From positions 71,524,286 through 71,588,285 of the forward strand of contig OZ018321.1 of assembly GCA_963969495.1 (NCBI GenBank): a stretch of DNA of 64,000 bases. Direction: 5' to 3'. Position numbers and translations under genes: made by a program. Below the pieces are notes generated by a model that saw only the letters and a list, made by a program, of their open reading frames with translations, was not told the origin of the DNA and searched no databases. The stretch comes from Ceratothoa steindachneri. Lineage: Eukaryota; Arthropoda; Malacostraca; Isopoda; Cymothoidae. Shown in pieces: positions 12,575-23,050 of this stretch (positions are counted from its first letter, which is position 1; each line of letters opens with the position of its first letter).

Positions 12575-12736
12575 CATTGCGGCGAAGGTGTGGATAAATT
12601 TACTGTCATCGATAGTACAGAACTTCGGAGAGGAGAAAGTTACATCCAAATATACATTACTTGGCTCTATTTATTAGTCATGTACCTGTTTCCATTCCTG
12701 AGCCTCTTAGTATTCAACACATTTATATATAGACAG
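12575..12736 (+). CDS. Neuropeptide GPCR exon: extracellular loop 2 and TM5 (FMRFamide-receptor-like)
   Basis: The exon is preceded by a pyrimidine-rich acceptor (TTTTTTTCTCTTTCAG) and followed by the donor CAG|GTGAGA, giving 162 bp (54 codons) in phase 0. It encodes a loop segment beginning HCGEG with DSTELRRGESYIQIY, then a hydrophobic TM5 (ITWLYLLVMYLFPFLSLLVF) containing the conserved TM5 proline, then NTFIYRQ at the start of intracellular loop 3. The 'N..IYRQ' end and the length before TM5 match FMRFamide-receptor-type class A GPCRs. The protein would sit in the plasma membrane and couple to G proteins. It joins in frame to the terminal exon at 34905: FIYRQ plus IRLANHERQRLS gives the usual loop 3 of this family. 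TM1-TM4 exons are not in view. Confidence 0.85.
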
Positions 12737-13479
12737 GTGAGAATTATATTTAGAATTGTTCCAGAGTTTTGCCTGTTTTTACTAAATCACTGTTATATAG
12801 ATGACCTTTTTATTCTGTTACTATGAAGACAAAAATATCAGAAGCTTCCAGCAGCAAAAAATGAGAAAAAAAGAAAATAATTTTCTGTCAGACATTCCTA
12901 AGAGAAAAATAAGAAACTAAAATCTATAAAAGTTAAATGCAGAGCTCAGAAAAAAAACAGAATAAAAATGTTTTCGTTTTAATCGGAGTAAACTTGATGA
13001 AATATTTTAAATGTCTTATAAAAGATTCATGTGAGGTACATCCTACCTTCGTTAGGTGTTCAAAGCTAAGATACCGCTTCTGAAAGGCCAAAGGTCGAGA
13101 GCGAAAACGTGATAGTTTAAGAATATTTTGTTTTCTTAGCTTACACTTGAACAAATCATAAAATTCTCCCTGAAAACTAATAGGAAAGAGGAATTAGGTT
13201 TCTCTAAGTCTTCCTTTTTTTGCTAGTTACCAAGGTCTTGAAAAAATATATAATATATGTATACAGGTTTAAATATAGCGAATAATGTAAGTTTAGATAA
13301 AGTTTTAACTGTTTTAAATCCAGCTATTTAGATGCTTTCCTTTAGGATTAACAAGGTAGCTTATTTTTTTAATAACAGATGTTATAGAGTCTGTCAAATC
13401 AAATTTGCCTAACAGTCAAAGTACTATAGAAAGATGTTTATCAAATGTTCAACTATGTATTTGATAATTATTAGGAGGA

Positions 13480-14775
13480 AAATAATGTCCTTAACAGGAA
13501 AATAAGGGCTACCAGTCAAATCATACGAAGCACAAGTGGAACAATTCTTCGCTGAGCAATGGTTTGCAATAAATCTCCATTGTGGTTCTGTCTGTGTGAG
13601 CATTACCTTTATATTTCAGAAAATGCCCTGGCTAAGGCCTTAGGTTGGAAAATTTAATGAATTCTCGTGTTTGTAGATTTTGTCTGATTTATACTGGTTC
13701 GTAGTGGCAACAGAGATGGGCATTTGTATGTGGCTAGCTTTAGGTAGGTAACGCAATAGAGCTTGTCTAGAGTGACCCCTGTGTAATTTGCACATGCGGT
13801 TTCCTTTGGGATGATATTCTGCGGAGTGGCGTATAGGAGGTGATTTGGGCCCAAAGATTGGATGCTATGCTGGTTTATGTGTGTATAGATTTCTTTGTGG
13901 TTAACCATGGCTTGGTAAGGAAGAGGGTTGATTTCTTGTAGTATCTTTGTATATATTTTGCGAGTTGTGCTCATATTTTGCAATAGCTTGTATGGCTTGG
14001 GTTTCGAATATTATGAGAAAATTGTGTTTCGCAGAGGTATAGATGGTGTCTTAGATTGTAAGTGGCTTACTGGGGTGTGCCGTTGCATCCCGAAACGAGG
14101 CTGAGTGTAATTTAGATTGTGTATGCGAGATTCGGAGCCGAAGAGGTAGAGACACCATCGAGTTTTGGGTCGGATATACTGCTGTTATATGTGGACGCAG
14201 GATTCCTTCATTGCCCTAATGTGGTTGCCGAAAGGGCGCTGGGTCTTTTTAGTTTGCATGCTATGTTTGCTGTGTACCTTATGTATCTTCTAACCTTTAG
14301 TCCTGTATAAAGTGTAATACAAGATACTATATGTATTATGTTTAAGGAAAGAGGTGCGTTGGTAGTGTGTGTGTGTGAGTGTGATTGTCAGTCATACTCC
14401 AGTTTGGGGTTGGGAAGATCGTAACAAAGAATGTTGAATCTGAGATGGTAAATAGATTCTATTACCGCCAGCGCTTGAGTTTTGTAAATTATCTAGAATT
14501 GTAGATCACGCTCTGCTATTGTGTGCTTTTAGATTTTAGCGAGGTTGGAGATGTCATCGGGATGACTGTATAGTGTGATGTTTGGATTTAGGGAAAGATG
14601 TAGAGAAAAGTGTTTATTAGTGTTGGGAAAACTACAATCCTCTGTTGGACTCCATTTTTTATGCGATATGTTCGTTATAGCTTGCCGTGGTGTAATTATT
14701 GACCAGTGATGACGTTGCTTAGCCAACTGTGTAATGTAGTCAAATGTGGTGTTTAGTAACGGGTGTGCCATTAAG
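13480..14775 (-). mobile_element. Decayed LINE ORF2, C-terminal half
   Basis: On the minus strand, 14771-14529 reads like the region just after the RT active site (LAKQRHHWSI...HKKWSPTEDCSF). Pieces at about 14080-14000 (TGCNGTPQ, HHLYLCETQFSHNIRNPSH) resemble the 'R.xTGC...HLH.E...L' thumb region. At 13983-13654 the frame HSIQSLGPNHLL...IIPKET...GVTLDKLYCVTYLKLATYKC resembles the C-terminal tail 'L.R..R..LAQLRSGYS..LNSY' of Jockey-related LINEs. Stops and frameshifts are frequent. The 5' half of the same ORF appears to continue at 16060-16960, beyond the mariner at about 14860-16015. Confidence 0.5.
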
Positions 14776-14859
14776 ACAGATCAAAGATAAAAGTAAATAT
14801 ATCAGTGTTATTGGTGAAAGTTTATTGATTTCACTATTGGATCATGTTACTTGAGTCAT

Positions 14860-16015
14860 GGCAATTATGTGTGAAAAATAATATCACCTAAATGTCCGCC
14901 AAAGCTTCAGCGGAAAACCTCCACTCGATGGTCAAACTTTTGATGACGTCTCTGCATAGTTGCTCCTCGATCTCACGAATATGCCTTATTATCTTTTCCT
15001 TCAGCTGTTGAATTTTTTGGGGCTTGTTGACATAGATCTTACTTTTGAGATTACCCCAAACGAAGAAATATAAAGGAGTCAAGGCACACGATCGTAGTGG
15101 TCAATTGACCTCGCTGTTTTGATAGATGATGCGACCTGGGAACTTCTCATTTAATAAAGCTATTGTTGGCATGCGGTGCCATCCTGTTAAAACCACAAAT
15201 CTTCGACATCCATAGAATTCATTTCAGAAGATAAAAAGTTGGTTATCATGGCACGGTATCGCTCGCCTGTCACCGTAACAGAATTTCCGGCATCATTTTC
15301 GAAGAAATACGGCCCAATGATTCCGCTAGCAAAGTGTGCACACCAAACAGTGACCTTTTGTGGATGCATTGGCTTTTCAACAATCTTCCTTTGATTTTCA
15401 TCAGCACCAATGCGACAATTCTGCTAGTAACGAATCCTCCAAGATTAAAATGGGCTCTATCACTAAAGATGATTTTCTGCGAAAAATCATCATCGGCTTT
15501 TCTTTGCTCGTGCACCCAATTGACGAATGTACGGCGCTTCAAATGGTCAGCAGTCTTCAGTTCTTGTGTCAATTGAATTTTGTAAGCGTGTAGAGACAAA
15601 TCTTTTGTCAAAATTCGATCTAACGTTGTTTTGGAGAGGTTCAATTCCTGCGCGCGATGACGAATGGAGGTATCTGGATCATCGGCCACATGCTCGCGCA
15701 CTGCAGCAATGTTTTCAGCTGAACGGCGTAAACGAGCACGCAATGGCGTTTTCATATCTGCCACCGACCCCTTTGTTTTAATTTACGAACAATTTTCCCA
15801 ATTGCACTCTCGGTTGGTCGATTATGTTGACCAAAAAAATCGCGAAGTGCCCGAAATGCGTTTCTGTTTGAACGTCCATTTTCGTAATAGGCTTTGATAA
15901 CTTTAACACGTTGTTCGATTGTTAATCTTTTCCTGGTTAAGAGAAAAACAATCCTTAGACGCTTAAAATTAACTCACATTAAAAATCGGTCCAAGTTATT
16001 GGAAGACCCTTTATA
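14860..16015 (-). mobile_element. Mariner-family element, nearly complete but inactive
   Basis: Minus-strand transposase reads in order. The N-terminal helix-turn-helix domain is at about 15950-15790 (RVKVIKAYYENGRSNRN, FGQHNRPTESAIGKIVRKL). One frameshift follows, then ADMKTPLRARLRRSAENIAA at 15764. The catalytic core has IIFSDRAHFNLGGF (first Asp), HPQKVTVWCA, IGPYFFENDAG and DVEDLWF (about 15190), then a damaged QDG box with a stop. The tail is LTPLYFFVWGNLKSKIYVN (about 15090-15030), ending at 14888. The third catalytic Asp appears as Ala (SCALTPL for the usual SCDLTPL). The upper end reads AGGGTCTTCCAATAACTTGG on the minus strand and is probably the terminal repeat. I could not see its partner at the lower end, so that border is approximate. 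Confidence 0.75.
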
Positions 16016-16059
16016 TTTTTTAATTGAATGATTCTAAGTACGATGTCGGAAGCATTGCT

Positions 16060-16960
16060 TATATATATAGTTGTCATTTCTATTCAGGGTATTGGTGTAA
16101 GTTGGTTACAAACTTCTTATATAACCTGATTGATGTTAGTGAGTACAATGGGTGGAATCCAAAGTGAGAGGTATCTACTAGGATGTCTGGCTTGATTTTG
16201 TGTAGAAATAGTGGCTCCATGATTTTAGAAGGTCTTGCAGATTAGGGAGATAGAATGTTAGAATGCGGAGTTAGTAGGTGCTTTACTTGATTTAAGGATT
16301 AGATAAAGTTATTGGAGATGGAGTGTTTGATTATTTGGGGGTGGGTGTCGGTGCCTCTTTGACATAGTTTTATTAGATAAATATTTTGTTTTCTTGGTCA
16401 GAGGCAGGATAGGATATTCCTGATTTAGCGCCTGCAATGCAATTTTTCTGGTGTATTGTTGGCGTATATTGTGATCTATAGCAGAATTGTCTGTGTTTGT
16501 TGTGATCTATAGCAAGCAAGTGTAAGTACTTTTTTATTGCTCAGTGTGAGGTATTTGGTGATCAGTTATTATTTTTTTAATGTTTCATGAGGTTTTCGTC
16601 TGTTTGTTAAGATTGACTCCAAGTTCAAGTAGATGGTCTTGTGACCTTTCTTTGAGTCAACAACAAGTATCCCGAGAGTTTTCGGCCTCTCGTGCTGCCT
16701 GTTTTGAGGGTTAGAGTGGATCAAGAGGTTTTCTACTGTTGATTTGTAGGTATTAAATCAGTGATTCAATGGTGTAAATTGTGATATTAATTTTTCCCTG
16801 TGTTGTTTTGGCTTGGTGATTTTTCGTAGGTAGCCCCTGATTTTTGTGATCTGTCTGAATTCTGGAGAGGAATTCGGATTTTAGTCTAACTATATTCCAA
16901 TAGATGTATTTTTTATTACTGTTCATATTATTCTGCTAAACTGTTGTAATCTGTGTTCAT
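16060..16960 (-). mobile_element. Decayed LINE ORF2, N-terminal half of the RT
   Basis: The minus strand near 16260-16070 encodes ISLICKTF and IMEPLFLHKIKPDI...HFGFHPLYSLTSIRLYKKF, resembling RT 'RPISL..ISKIFE..I..RI...QFGFR..HST'. Further upstream (16300-16960) the minus strand is compatible with RT N-terminal linker sequence but too decayed to align. It is likely the 5' continuation of 13480-14775, separated by the mariner. Confidence 0.45.
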
Positions 16961-19049
16961 TTCGTAGAACTTAGCGACTGAGTAGCCTTGAAGTTTTGTT
17001 CAATATAAAGAGTGGAAATGGGCTTAGTAAGCTCGTTTGTAGTTAATAAGTGTGTCGGATTTCAGGGGGAAATGGGTTCTTCAAGAGCAATTATATAATG
17101 ATTGACGGATTATGAAGGATGCTGCTGCAGTATGTGTGTCAGAGAAAGAAAGAGGGATTTTCGTGGACAAAGAAGCCTAAAGGGGTATCTCACCGACCTT
17201 CAACCGGCGTCTTTCGGTAAACTTGCCGGGCGAGAACGAAGCGAGACAAGTTAAACTGGAGCCCAGAACCCAAATAAGCGAGAGAGTGCTAAGCCCTTTC
17301 CCACCACACCTTGAATCGGAGTGGGACCCACTTCCGAAAGCGCAGATACGAGCAAATTTGTATTCAAACAGGAGTCAGGCACTGCTCACGCAGTATCCAA
17401 GCAGTAATCAAGAGGATTCATTGGAACCAGCCAAAGGACACAATGCACCACTTCACAAGCGACACTTTGGTACCCTAAGGACTCGCAGGCAAGAAACCAA
17501 TTGTTTAGAACTATGGCAGTCAAAGACGTAAGGCCTCATTCTGAAATTGAAATAGCGTGCTTCATTCCCTTGCGCTGCAAGGATACTCCCTCGAAACTCC
17601 ACTCGAGCGCCACCCCCGCCCTCTTGGAAAATCGTAAACCTATTAATTTTTTTTATATTACTGTAGAAGAGACGTAACGCTTTCCGACTACGAAGCATCA
17701 CCTAATCATCTTCTCTCGTTTTCCTTCTGGTAAATATTGTGCTACTCATAGCTTGAGCCGAAGCATACATTGTAAATTAATTTCCTTTTGCTGAACTTTT
17801 AATATTTTTTTAATAATAGTAAAAAATACATTTGTTTTTCTTATTTAAATCCAAGAACCACATAAAAAGTCATTGATCTATTTTATAAGTCAGCCAACGG
17901 TAGAAAACGCACTCAAATATCTTCCTTACTTAAAAGGCAGTTTTCCCGCATCGAAGGAAGGCAAGCGAAGGTCCGTGAATCCAACCTCACCTACGACAAT
18001 GGGTTTTCTATGTTTTGCCGTTGGCTAGGTATTGTGATCAGATGTGATGGGGAGGTGCTTAAAGATTTCAGTGTGAAATGAAAGACCTTTTCAGCACAAA
18101 CTGGGAGTTTAACTGTTCTAAGATACTGTTGGCTCTTATTTCTCTGTCTTGGAGTTCTAACCACGTTGGGTCGTAAGCAATGGCATCTCCCAAACCAAGG
18201 CTTTATGTTGCTGTAATGCATTATGGTCGAGAGCTGACTTATAGTTTATGGTGCATGATTCAACCAGAGATATGTGGAATCTGGTTTAAGTATAACATAT
18301 TCTGCTGTTCTACGTTCGTAAGATTTTAATATACTTTGGGTTTTATTTTTGAATGAAGTCTTAAATGATTCTGGAGGTATTGATGAAGGGGAGGTATTCC
18401 CTAATATAATTGAGTAGGTCTCAATCTCTGGCGTTTTTGCTGTCTGCTTTATCAGGTATCCGTAAGCGTGATATATTATTAATGTGCGCCTGAGTTTTGT
18501 TTAGTATATAAAGGCTAGATGTAAGGTGTGGTTAATGATGATTTCAATTAACCCCATTTGTTTTGGCCCATATATTTATTTATCTCTATTTCTAAGATAT
18601 TTAGTGACCGTTTTAGATATATGTTCTGGGAATCATTGAGAGGTGGTTGGGAAGTTTGTCTAGTTGTGAAATAAGAGTGATGGAGTAGGCTTGGGGATGT
18701 AATGAGCGATAGTGAGAGAGGAATGTACATTGGTAGGCCATGGGTGTGTATAGGTTTTAATAATAGATATAAACCCTAAGAATTTGGGCGAGCTTAGTTA
18801 CACAGTTTTGGGTGTAACTAACCTAGAAGAATAACCGCAGGCTTCTCAAATCTGTGAAACTTACTTATTTACTCATTCTGATAATGTGTCTGTTGGAAAC
18901 GAAGTTCAGCTCTTATTAAAAGCTAAAATGAGGAGATCTACCAAGAAATAATAACAAACTCAACTAATTTTCTCAGTTATTTGCTTAAATATTTTTACCA
19001 TATGCATTTTGTATGGGTTAAGTGTGAATAATGTTTATGGAAATTTGTC
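16961..19049. other. Unassigned intronic sequence with a GC-richer island
   Basis: 17160-17690 is GC-richer than its surroundings and has a 102-codon plus frame (17223-17531) that I do not recognise. 17700-19049 is AT-rich, with minus-strand frames that may be the far-decayed 5' end of the LINE below but cannot be assigned. A short perfect inverted repeat TAGTTACAC/GTGTAACTA lies near 18793-18819. Confidence 0.3.
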
Positions 19050-19051
19050 TA

Positions 19052-19751
19052 CAGTCATGGACAAAAGTTTTGAGACAACTATATTTTTTTTTAATATCAC
19101 TTTCCCCTAGTCTTCAACAGTCGATTCTTTATATTTACTACAAGAGCTGAGCATATCAGTAGGGTTAATCTTGGAATTGGTGAGATAAGGCTTTTTCACA
19201 GCCCTTCTCTACTTAAGACCTTTGACGAAATGTTTAAGACCTACTGTGTGCGCTAAAGCGTTCACACTTGTTCATTTCCAATAGGAAGTAAGCTTGGGAC
19301 TGGAAGCAACCTAATCCTTTAGCTGGAACCTTACCAGAAGCCGATTTTGGCGTTCATTCTAAGCTCTTGGGTATCAAAAACACTTCTTACCAGTGTCATT
19401 AATGACGTATAGATAGTGTTTTTTGATGAAATGCCCTTATCAAGTATCTTTCCTGCATTTCAGGCCAAGTTGGGTCAAAGCAACCATGGTTGCGCGCTTT
19501 TATTTGGTAAGAACCATTTCTGGAATTTAAAAAAATTTGACCATTAATTTTTATAAAACAATATTATAAGGAACCGGAGGAGAACGCGATTATGGAATCA
19601 GCAAAGGAATGCAGTTTTTTCTTTTTATTTTGAAATACTGCGTTTTTAATAAGCCTACAATAATTTAAATATTCGAATAATTATCCTATCACGTAAATAT
19701 AAAAAAGAAATTAGAAAAATATATTAGTCGAAAAACCTTTGGCCTTGACTG
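19052..19751. mobile_element. 700-bp non-autonomous Tc1-like element with TA target duplication
   Basis: The left end reads CAGTCATGGACAAAAGTTTT and the right end, read inward on the minus strand, CAGTCAAGGCCAAAGGTTTT: 16 of 20 positions agree and similarity continues inward through an A/T tract. TA lies immediately outside both ends (19050-19051 and 19752-19753), the Tc1/mariner target site. The interior has no transposase motif, so this is a short deletion derivative or MITE that needed transposase in trans. I could not place its autonomous parent within this window. Confidence 0.7.
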
Positions 19752-19753
19752 TA

Positions 19754-20797
19754 GTCAACAAAATCCGAGATCCCTTACCCTTCTAAAAGGTAGCACTTCA
19801 ATGGTTCGAATTTTCCTGACCAATGTTCAGCTGATCTTCAAGTTTTTCAGTATGAAGATTTTTACAAATCACATAGGGAGCCATAGAATTGAAAGGGCTG
19901 AATTTATTGATTCATCCGAAAGTGTGAATGACTCCAAGCGATAAAGTTATCCCTTTAAATTCAAAATCAAATTGAATGTTCTTTAATTGGTTGATCTATC
20001 CAAATCATTCCATAGTCAATTTCTAAATTTATAGTTTTTAATCAAAATTATAAGAAACCATTTTGCACAAATTAATAATTCCAACTTCTTGGTTATTTTG
20101 TGATCAAGCTGTATCACCCAAACAATTAATCAAAGGTATTGCATGTTAATGAATTTTTTGATAATTATCATTGAAGGAGTCTTGATATTTGGAAAATTTA
20201 TTATGCTTGAGGAATGTAGAACTGGTTCCCTGATTTAGTATTTGATGTGTTTACCTTCTTATTTTCTCCCTTTTTAACCGTATATAGTTGGCTTATAAAA
20301 ACCAAGAAGATATTTTTTGTATACTATCTCGTCTTCAAATTTTGAAATTTAAACGAATGTACCCTAGCCGTAAAAGTTCAACGATTAACAAATAATAATG
20401 TAAAAAACTTTGCCTCATTTATAAAGTAGAAAAATCAAATAAACCTAAAAATTGCTATAATACAGAGCAGGCATGATAAAACTTGCCACGTAAATACCCT
20501 AGAGAAATCAAACCAAACTCTTTTAACCTCATCACTTTGATGGTATGTAAAAAAAAATAATAATAGGATAATGTTATTATAATTACAAGAGTTAATTAGT
20601 AAAGCTTTCAGCCTGCTTTTCGGGAGAGGGCAATACTACATCACATGTTAGAGCACTTCATATAGAGTATTTGTTATAATATGTGTATTTTTTGTTTACT
20701 ATATGTACATTTTCTTAACACTATTAGAAGGAGAAACAAAATAACTATGCATATGTTATTATCTGCCATTTTATTACATTTTGAAACCTTTGTACAG
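19754..20797. other. AT-rich intronic sequence
   Basis: No gene, terminal repeat or protein motif recognised. Confidence 0.4.
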
Positions 20798-20857
20798 GTT
20801 TGTTGGGTACGATCCAAAGAATTGTATAAACTCAAGGAAGGTAGTCAAGATGGAAAG
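20798..20857 (+). CDS. Candidate 60-bp cassette exon of the receptor gene
   Basis: A T-rich tract leads to CCTTTGTACAG (acceptor, ending 20797). Then come 60 bases encoding 20 open codons (VCWVRSKELY...SQDGK), followed by AAG|GTAGGTAAC, a strong donor. Both borders are phase 0, like the flanking receptor exons, so inclusion would insert 20 mostly charged residues into intracellular loop 3 between FIYRQ and IRLANHE without a frameshift. Against it: receptors of this family are complete without such an insert, and splice-like motifs arise by chance in 22 kb. I rate it as a possibility only. Confidence 0.25.
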
Positions 20858-21939
20858 GTAGGTAACGTAAGAAATGACCTGCACGATTGGTCAATTATAA
20901 ATTTGATCTAGCAAAGCTTGAAAAAAAAATCCTAACAAATGCAAGTACCAAAGAAGTTTTAGGAGCATTTCTTAAGCTGCTGACTACTCAAAATCTATTG
21001 CACACTTCATCCACATTCGTATTCCTTGCCATTTCATCTTAACTTGTCTGATGCGCAATGTAATACAAATGGTGAAGTTTAGTGGGAGTTAGTCAAAAAC
21101 TCCAAGAATACGATAAGCTTTCATATTTTCATGAGCACGATGTGAAGATGAAACTAAAACAGGCTTTTTAAGATTATTTGCTAATCGCAATGAAATACTA
21201 ACATTAGCTCATGAAAAATTAAAGTTATGAAAAACTTTCTTGCATTTGTAACTAACCAATTACTGTTTTCTATCATATTCTTATGTAATATTATGTTTGT
21301 ACGCATGTATTTTATTAGGTAAACTTTTTCTTGATAGAAAATTTAAAATTTTCATTAGATTATATAATTAACGTAAGTCAAGTATAAGTGTCTTTGCTTT
21401 TTTGTTTTACAATATTTTCCTTTGTTTTATGGATGACAAACACAATAGGGAATGAAGTATTCCTTCTTTGATATTAAAATTCAAGTCCAAATTTAAAATA
21501 TGTTTTTCCTCAGCAATGTGGATAAAAGCCACATTAAAAAGAAACAAAAAAATAGATAGATCAACAAAGGCAGGAACAAGAGTATCTCGCGAGATTAATA
21601 AAACATCTTTCTTACGTTACACTAATTACACTGTACAACAATTTCAGTATCTAAACAAATCATAGATCTCATGTGCATTTATTATGAAATTGAGTGTGTT
21701 AAATTCGAATTTGATAACAAGAATTTCCCATCACGTATCATTTTCTTGTAAATTGCCGATTTATTAATTATGCAATTGATATCGATTTCCACGATACCCT
21801 AAATGTATTTCGCTCCCGAGGAAAGATTAAATGCGTCCATTGTAATTAATCCATGAATATATAATGAACCAGGATGCTTGTTAACATTATATAATGAATT
21901 AACCTTCATTTAATTATTTACTTCTTCGTTTGTAAGACG
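20858..21939. other. AT-rich intronic sequence
   Basis: No recognised features. The frame at 21468-21665 is lysine-rich and unassigned. Confidence 0.4.
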
Positions 21940-23050
21940 TCTCAGGCGTGTGACGCTTCTGGTTCCAGCAAAAGTCAGCCAGCATAGCAGGGCTTCATTT
22001 TTCCTAATACCTGTTTTCTATTGACGCTCTATTTTGATGGAACCTCTCTTCATGTTTATCACTCACATCTGCATTCTCTGGGAAGAAAGAGAGATGAGCA
22101 TGAAAAAAGTGTATCTTCAGTGACATACTGCATCCGAGATTTTGGTAGCACTTAATTAAGCTCTCCAATAGCCGCTCTCGCTAGGCCACTTGGTGCTTTC
22201 ACGGAAGTACTTTGCTGGGTTTCATCCATTGTCACCTCGAAGTCCTCATCAGCTATAGTTGACGAATCTTAGGGCCTAGGAATATGATTTCTTTAATCTT
22301 AGCGTCACTTATTTTAGGGAAGATCGCTTTGATGTACTGGAAACATTGCTTATTATGTTACCGTGCTTTGGTAAATTGCTTAATTAGGCCTAGTTTTATA
22401 TGCAGTGTTGGCAAAATTATTTTCTCCTTCTTAACTAGTGGCTCATAAATTACATTATAGTATCCAGGCGACATAGTTTCCCGAGGTGACCTTTCTGAGC
22501 GTACATAATGTTCTAATCTGGCTCTACTGTCCCACTTGCAAAGGAAGCACATAAACTTGGTGTATCCAGTTTGTTCCCATTAAGTTGTGCTACTACTTTC
22601 AAGTCCATACAAATTAGCTACTCATTTTCATTGTAACTTATGCGTCAAGAATAAAAGCAAGGTTCTCATATGTCTCTCTTAAAATGACTGAGTGAGCAAC
22701 TGAAACTGAAGGAATGGCATTCGCAATGTGTCACAGACCAGCCTCTATGCTGTAAAGAGATGCATCTAGGAATAACCTCAACTCATATGGTTCATAGGTG
22801 AGCTCAAGGGCATTGAATAAGCCTCTGATGTTATTACAATAAGTCAAGTTGCTTTCTAAAGTGAAAAATTGCTGTAGATCTGCAGAACTCTTTCTAAATA
22901 CTCTAATAAAGGCATGTTCATCCAACACATTCCATTGTTGCAGACTTGAGGCCAGAAGTTCACTATATTGCTTAGTAGGGTGTTAGATCACGAACTAGAT
23001 CATTCAGTTCGGCTAGATGATGAGGTGTGGTTTCTTGCCAGATACAAGTT
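21940..23050 (-). pseudogene. Relic of a repeated invertebrate gene family of unknown function
   Basis: Minus-strand pieces in changing frames follow one protein. 22928-22731 reads HAFIRVFRKSSADLQQFF...LTYCNNIRGLFNALELTYEPYELRLFLDAS. 22580-22358 reads TGYTKFMCFLCKWDSRARLEH...YEPLVKKEKIILPTLHIKLGLIKQF. Around 22170-21950 come MSLKIHF, HAHLSFFPENADVSDKHEERFHQ and RYQGKMKP-like pieces. I know this architecture (a 'CFLCxWDSR' zinc-like box, 'LLPPLHIKLGL', then 'SDEHGERFHQ') from multi-copy hypothetical proteins in arthropods and cnidarians. It is probably mobile-element-linked, but its function is not established to my knowledge. Stops and frameshifts make this copy non-functional. Confidence 0.6.
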
